Assembly (NCBI GenBank): GCA_022925895.1
Contig: JAKSYS010000378.1
Span: 1 to 59,505, forward strand
Length of the DNA stretch: 59,505 bases
Reading direction: 5' to 3'
Origin: Fragilaria crotonensis
Taxonomy: Eukaryota; Bacillariophyta; Fragilariophyceae; Fragilariales; Fragilariaceae
A program made the translations under genes and the position numbers. A model generated the notes under the pieces. That model was not told where the DNA came from and ran no database searches. It worked only from the letters and a program-made list of their open reading frames with translations. Below, one piece after another: positions 54,496-59,505 of this stretch (its first letter is position 1; each line of letters starts with the position of its first letter).

Positions 54496-54669
54496 GATGA
54501 GAAACGAGAATGCGACGTTTTGCTAACAAAACGTAGGAGTGCTTCTCCAATCTATTGTACGTGGTCCTTGTACCACCAAGTAGATGAGAAACGCGAAATG
54601 CCACGTTTTGCTAACAAAACGTAGCGGTGCTTTTCAATGTATTTGTACGTGGTCCTTGTACCAGCAAGC
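54496..54669 (+). repeat. Two tandem 87-bp repeats with hairpins
   Basis: The unit starts GATGAGAAACG at 54496 and 54583. Each copy contains the hairpin ACGTTTTG-CTAA-CAAAACGT and ends TACGTGGTCCTTGTACCA. The copies differ at a handful of positions. Confidence 0.7.
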
Positions 54670-57600
54670 ACCGTGTGGTATGACATAGAGTTCTGAGTTC
54701 TGACGTTCTGACACATTTCCAACTCTGATTTGTCCGGGACCACGATGTGAAATTTAGCTGTCTTTACTCTTTACCGAAGGTTTCGAATGTTCGACCAAGC
54801 GCCAGGCGGTCAGGAAGGCGCAGCCTATCGTCGCCGTTTAATTGTTTTTGACACTATTTTCCTGATAGTAAATGAATACATACGACAAACGCGCTTTGAG
54901 AAATCACAGGTTGCTCAAAAATCTTTTCGTTCTTTCATATGCATGTGCACCACACCAAAACCGGAAGCTATCCCATATCTGCTTCACTGTTTCTGCTCAA
55001 CTGCTCTGATTCACTCTCAGACATGTCTTCCTCCGTGATCTTCGTTTGATATCGGCGATGACGTGCGTCCAAGTTGCGTTCGCTCCATGATCCTACTCGT
55101 CTCATGACTGTCATTACGTTTGTTTGTATGGCTTGATGCGGCATGATTGATTCGCACAATTCCCATGAATGCAAGTGCATCTAGAGTATTCTGATGTTCT
55201 CTTTGTCCCAAGCGGTCCCAGCGAGGTCAATATTTTTGAGGATTGAATGGTCAAGATGAGAAACAATAAGCGAGGTGCCGCAGCGAACATGGCTAACGAT
55301 GCAAAAACCTTGCATTTGCGCTATTTCAACATTTCCCACCGAAATCTGTGAAGCCCAGGCGTTCGCTTCTGCAATGGTGATTTCCCACAAGTGGAACTCC
55401 GGGACTGAATGTTTGGAATTCATCCTCAGGTCCGGCTGCTTTTAAGCTGTTCATGTTGATAGCACTGCGGTTGATTGAATAGATTGAAGAATTATTCGCT
55501 GAGTTCATGATCCGTACTCTAAGCGCAGGAGAGTTACGGTCCGTTGACTTTGTTTTATCGTCAAAGTCTACGGAACGATGGGGTCTGGTCTTACCATCTT
55601 TGATTTGCCTGTACATTCACTCCGACACGAAGGCACGCGTACTTACGCATGACGAGCTGAGAGCGCTCCTGCGAGTGCCACCATGCCTGTCTTCCTTGGG
55701 TTCGATGAGCCTTTAATCCCCTCCTGAACAAAGGGATTCGTGATGAATGTAAGAGAGGAAGTTGACGGATACCGTCTCGACGAGGTCGGAAACGTTGTCT
55801 TCCTTTGTTCGTGAAGAGAGGTTTGAACACTTTCGTTGGGCTTGTTCATGCGTTTGCGAATCGTCGTCTCTCATGAATTATTGGGTTTGATTTTTCCTTT
55901 CGTGGAATGAAAACGATTGTTGTCGGTCATCCTCTGTGAATCCTGTTGAAAGCGTGTGGCGCTATGTTTAATAATTGTGCAATCGAAGACGTATCAAGGT
56001 GCTGCATCCAGTGGCTCGCTTGTTAGCTCAATGAAGCTTTACCCTTTGCACGAGTCAACGTGGTCTTTTTATTCACGAATAAAAATACCGATCGAGTTGA
56101 AGGAAGCACCCGTTCTTGTGCACATCAAATCCTCGACGGAAAGAGTTACGCTTCCCTCATCGTGCTGTGTTCGTTTCGATGAAGACTCGCTGTCGAACGC
56201 GTCGTCAATCATGTCGCTGTAATGTCGGCGGTGTCAATTTGCCTCCATGGAGGAAGGACATGCGTCTTGGTTATGCAAGCGAGAGAAGTTGCTGTCGGTC
56301 TCATCCGAGACATTTCCAAAGAATCGCTTTGTCCCATGGCGTGCGAGACGAGAAGGAAATTTGATTTCATGCTATGAAGTTGTGATTATTCAGTTGCCGA
56401 TAATTGAATGGGTCGGTCCAGAATGCGTTATTAGACAGCGCATGGAACTATGTGACAGCACGGGAGAGGATGCCTAGCTGCTACCAGTACTGGCTGCGGG
56501 CTGCATTCAGCCCGGAGATGTCGCGAAAACTTGAAATTCATCACAACAGCGAACGCAGGGCGACTGCCATGGCACCGTGATGTGTGTTGCTCATTTTTTT
56601 TGGGGGGAGTTGGCGACTTTTACATGCAATTTGATTTTACAGACACTTTACACTACCATTGACATGGGCGACGAATGCAACGATTGGCTTAGAATGCAGC
56701 GAAGTTCGTGGTTTGCGATTGGCAAGGAGGCTCACGCCTCACTCGCAAGGATCTTTGGGTTTCTGGGTCACTTCAGTTATAGTGACGACGACGACTGTGG
56801 CCCAATCTTGATGAAGGCACGATTGCGGATCATCAGCAAAGGTGATGGTCATCATGTTTGTCAGCGCTAGGAGGCCGAGCGAGCTGCGTCTTCCGCGACA
56901 CTTTCTTGGTCAAGTCTCCGAAGCTTCTTGTCTGGCGAACAAACGCGGCATCCTGAAACGAAAGAAGGCGTTAAACTCTGCAAAACGAAAACGCGATGCA
57001 ACTGCATTTCTCTCACTTACTTGCACGGCCGGTCCAGGTATAGGATCTGATGACGACGAGGCTTCGATTGAAGATGCTGTTGTCGGTGCTGTTGTCGTCA
57101 GTGCAGATATCTCCGTTGACCACTTGAGGAAGTCCATCAGACTTGGTGAAGTTCATGCTGGTCAATTCGCTGTTGATGGCATCCCGAAAATTGAGTTCCT
57201 CATCTTCAGAGCACGTCGTATTCCTCCGTAAAGGAGCTCGACGGTGAATGCGAAGAAGGAGGTGGAACGCCTGGTCGCATTTGGACAGATCAGACCAGAT
57301 GCGACGACGGCTGATACGAGGAGAAGCTGGAGGGAGTGGGAGTAGTACATTGCGATGAAACTTCTTCGAAGAACTTTGAATTGATGTTTTGTGTGCGCCT
57401 CTAATTCCTACGTCGGAATGCTACACAAATCTTCTGGTACATTTCCAGACTTCGGAACCACACTCTCTCGATCCGAGGTTCGTCACCAGGTCTACAACAT
57501 TACTTCAGGATTCAGTATACTGAAAACCTCTCTTCTTTGACACTCGTTCCTCTTGTTTCCACGACTGTTGGAGAACTTGAAGTTAAAGTGGTGACGCGGA

Positions 57601-59505
57601 CAGTAGTAGGCTCGTCAAAACTTCTACTAAATCTCATGTCGAGCAAGGGTCGGAAGTGATGTTTCCAGCAGCACGTAAACCGTAACTCTTATGTTAACAT
57701 CGACTCCTATCTCCAGTGGGAACGTTAGGGTGCGATTGTTGATGTCCTCGGTAGGATCACTGAAGTGTTTTTCCTGTCGCCCGCTGATGGTTGCGGCGTC
57801 ATGCGTGACTGGTCATTGGGAATTTTTTGTCGAAGCATTGACTCTACTAGGAACGCTCATCGAGAATTCGAGAACGTACCGGTAGATTTCACTCGCATCT
57901 GTGCGGGAGGCCTTGGCCTTGCTTGCATCGATAAGATCACAAAGATTCAGACAATCAAAGCTCTTTTCAAGTCGCCCTTGACGGTGTACTCATCTCGTTC
58001 CTGATGGTCATCCATTTCCGGTCGTGCATCCTTTTGCTCCGGTGACACCTTCATTCGGTATTCTACTGGTCGTGACTGAACTTAACGCGACGACCACGAC
58101 GTCAGCCTGTCCATCCCGGAGGTTCGCGGCAAGGTCCGGCAAATTACGGTTAGACTCTGAATCAAAGAGAGCTAATTTCCTTCTCATCCGGCCAACCCAG
58201 CAGTTCGGCACTATTGGGCGTTCCAAAAATGCTGACATATAATATGTACGGAGTTCCAGATTGTTGTGTATTCTTCCTGTTCACGATAAATTATTCATTG
58301 TCCTAAAAGATTTGAATCAGCTGCTTGTCTTCCCTTATGATCAAAAATTGAATTCACCGTACAATTTAATTAATTTTATAAAAACTCTGGTACACGCGAC
58401 AACAATACCCACGTCACGATTTTACTACGACGGGAAGCATGAATTATGAGTGTCAAGACAGAAATCTCGTTCACAACTGGTACTCGGAGAACACACTATG
58501 AATCACTTTTTACTTTCGTATTGCCTTCCACACGCATCACACGTACGAAGGTTCGCGTTTCAAGTGCACTTGAAAACTAACATTGGAATTTAATTTCTTC
58601 GTACGTTCTCAGGTACTAGCTAGTACCTACGGAGCGACGCCTTTGATCTGCCCATCGTCTGTCTGCCCATCGACTGACAGAGACCGTTTCGTCCGAAGAC
58701 TACAGTACTCCTCTATTCTCATAGATGCTGGTGCTGAGGTCGTTCCCTCTTTTCTGTGCAGCTTGGTCCTTGGAACAAAATCGCCTTTCCGACTATGCTG
58801 CTTGGTCAATATGTGGGTCTCGCGAGTCGTGACAACTGTGCTTGCCTTCAGAGCGGGCAGGTGGTTCAGTATTGAGTTCACACCATCTTGGTCCCTGGTT
58901 GGGGTTCAGGAACGCGCAGAAGGTGTTTGCGTTCCGCTGATTCGTCGCTTGTCCCACGGTGGCTCATAGATTTTGGACGTGCCGCGTGACAGCAGTTGCG
59001 CTTTTACGACAAGTGCGGCTTAGATCGAATCAGTGGTACGAATGCTCAATTGGGCGCTCGTTCACGATCCTAGCAAAAATATTGGGTCACTTCGTCTCGT
59101 CGGGATCCAGCGAACGAGGATTTCGTGCCCGCTTTACAATCAGTCGGTCGCTCCGGTGGCGTTTCGTTTACGGACGATATTTAAATGGCAAAGGTTTACA
59201 GCAATCAAAAAGTTTTTGGATGTTTGAGAGGACCCAAGCATGACAGCCCTCAAAATCTGCAGGATTTGATTCGAGACGTTCCATCTACCGAGTCTTGATG
59301 TGTGTCTGCAAACAGAAAGTAAGTGGAAACGCATTACGATAACTTAAACTGTATACTAAACCTACTGCCAGTGGACACCACTGGTATCAAGTCACTTGGA
59401 ATTACAGGGGATTGGAAGCTCAATGGATTTTTGTAATTGATCATGTAATTGAACATGGAAGCTAGGAGCAACACACTCTCAGTATCAATTGAAACCACTC
59501 AACGT
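54670..59505. other. 4.8 kb without recognisable gene
   Basis: Many frames of 60-130 codons occur on both strands. One stretch (56842-57231, plus) reads KRKKALNSAKRKRDATAFLS and then an acidic Ser/Asp-rich part, but it has no domain I know and no clear partner exon. The base composition is more GC-balanced than in the other gene-free stretches, so old, decayed coding DNA (for example a retroelement) is possible. Confidence 0.4.

Noticed and set aside
56842-57231. 129-codon frame with KRKRDATAFLS
   Set aside because: Briefly considered as a retroelement or nuclear protein fragment, but no family motif, partner exon or terminal repeat could be found.

Overview
The window is nuclear DNA of a photosynthetic stramenopile, most likely a raphid pennate diatom. 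Conserved genes are short and intron-poor. Their introns are small GT-AG introns, often with GTAAGT or GTATGT donors. The conserved genes include a diatom-type heat-shock factor, and many intergenic stretches carry short GTACTAGTAC-like sequence. The diatom assignment is inference from style and protein families, not from a marker gene. Starts were placed at ATG throughout.

Layout: 1-2.7 kb holds no recognisable gene. A 5.1 kb DNA transposon (2748-7861, TTA target duplication) carries an 899-residue DDD transposase. It is itself split by a nested TA-flanked MITE and abuts a second TTA-flanked MITE (7865-8540). Next come a polypeptide GalNAc-transferase-like gene with two frameshifts (8729-10274) and a convergent dysferlin-domain membrane protein (11805-10456). 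From 12.5 to 18.2 kb is a repeat island: a hAT-type element inserted into a GCATATC array, a TAA-flanked element nested inside it, another TAA-flanked MITE and a small hAT MITE. An HSF-type regulator (18978-20265) follows, then a further MITE (20522-21021) and 2.5 kb without genes.

The gene-dense core is 23.5-36.9 kb. It holds a Ub-fold hypothetical protein, an Ala-rich secreted or membrane protein, an HMG-box protein, a 65-residue membrane protein, NTF2, MAF1 (divergent from NTF2), an OTUD6-like deubiquitinase, complex I subunit NDUFV2 and a nucleotide-sugar transporter (divergent from NDUFV2). These are housekeeping genes on both strands with no operon logic.

From about 37.2 to 48.4 kb lies the most striking feature, a putative 11 kb DNA transposon. 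It has a spliced PIF/Harbinger-like (DDE_4) transposase, a small companion protein, a three-exon 747-residue protein of unknown function, and a large opposite-strand gene. That gene's ORFs can be joined by two small introns into one roughly 1478-residue protein with a GNAT acetyltransferase-like domain, a Cys-rich finger and a papain/C39-like Cys-His-Asp region. Both ends carry the same AT-rich TTAAGAAATATT motif and an imperfect terminal inverted repeat. I could not identify a target-site duplication.

The remainder (48.4-59.5 kb) is a decayed region with a frameshifted hAT transposase relic (about 49.64-52.01 kb), small tandem repeats and no convincing intact gene. No rRNA, tRNA, CRISPR or organellar features were seen.
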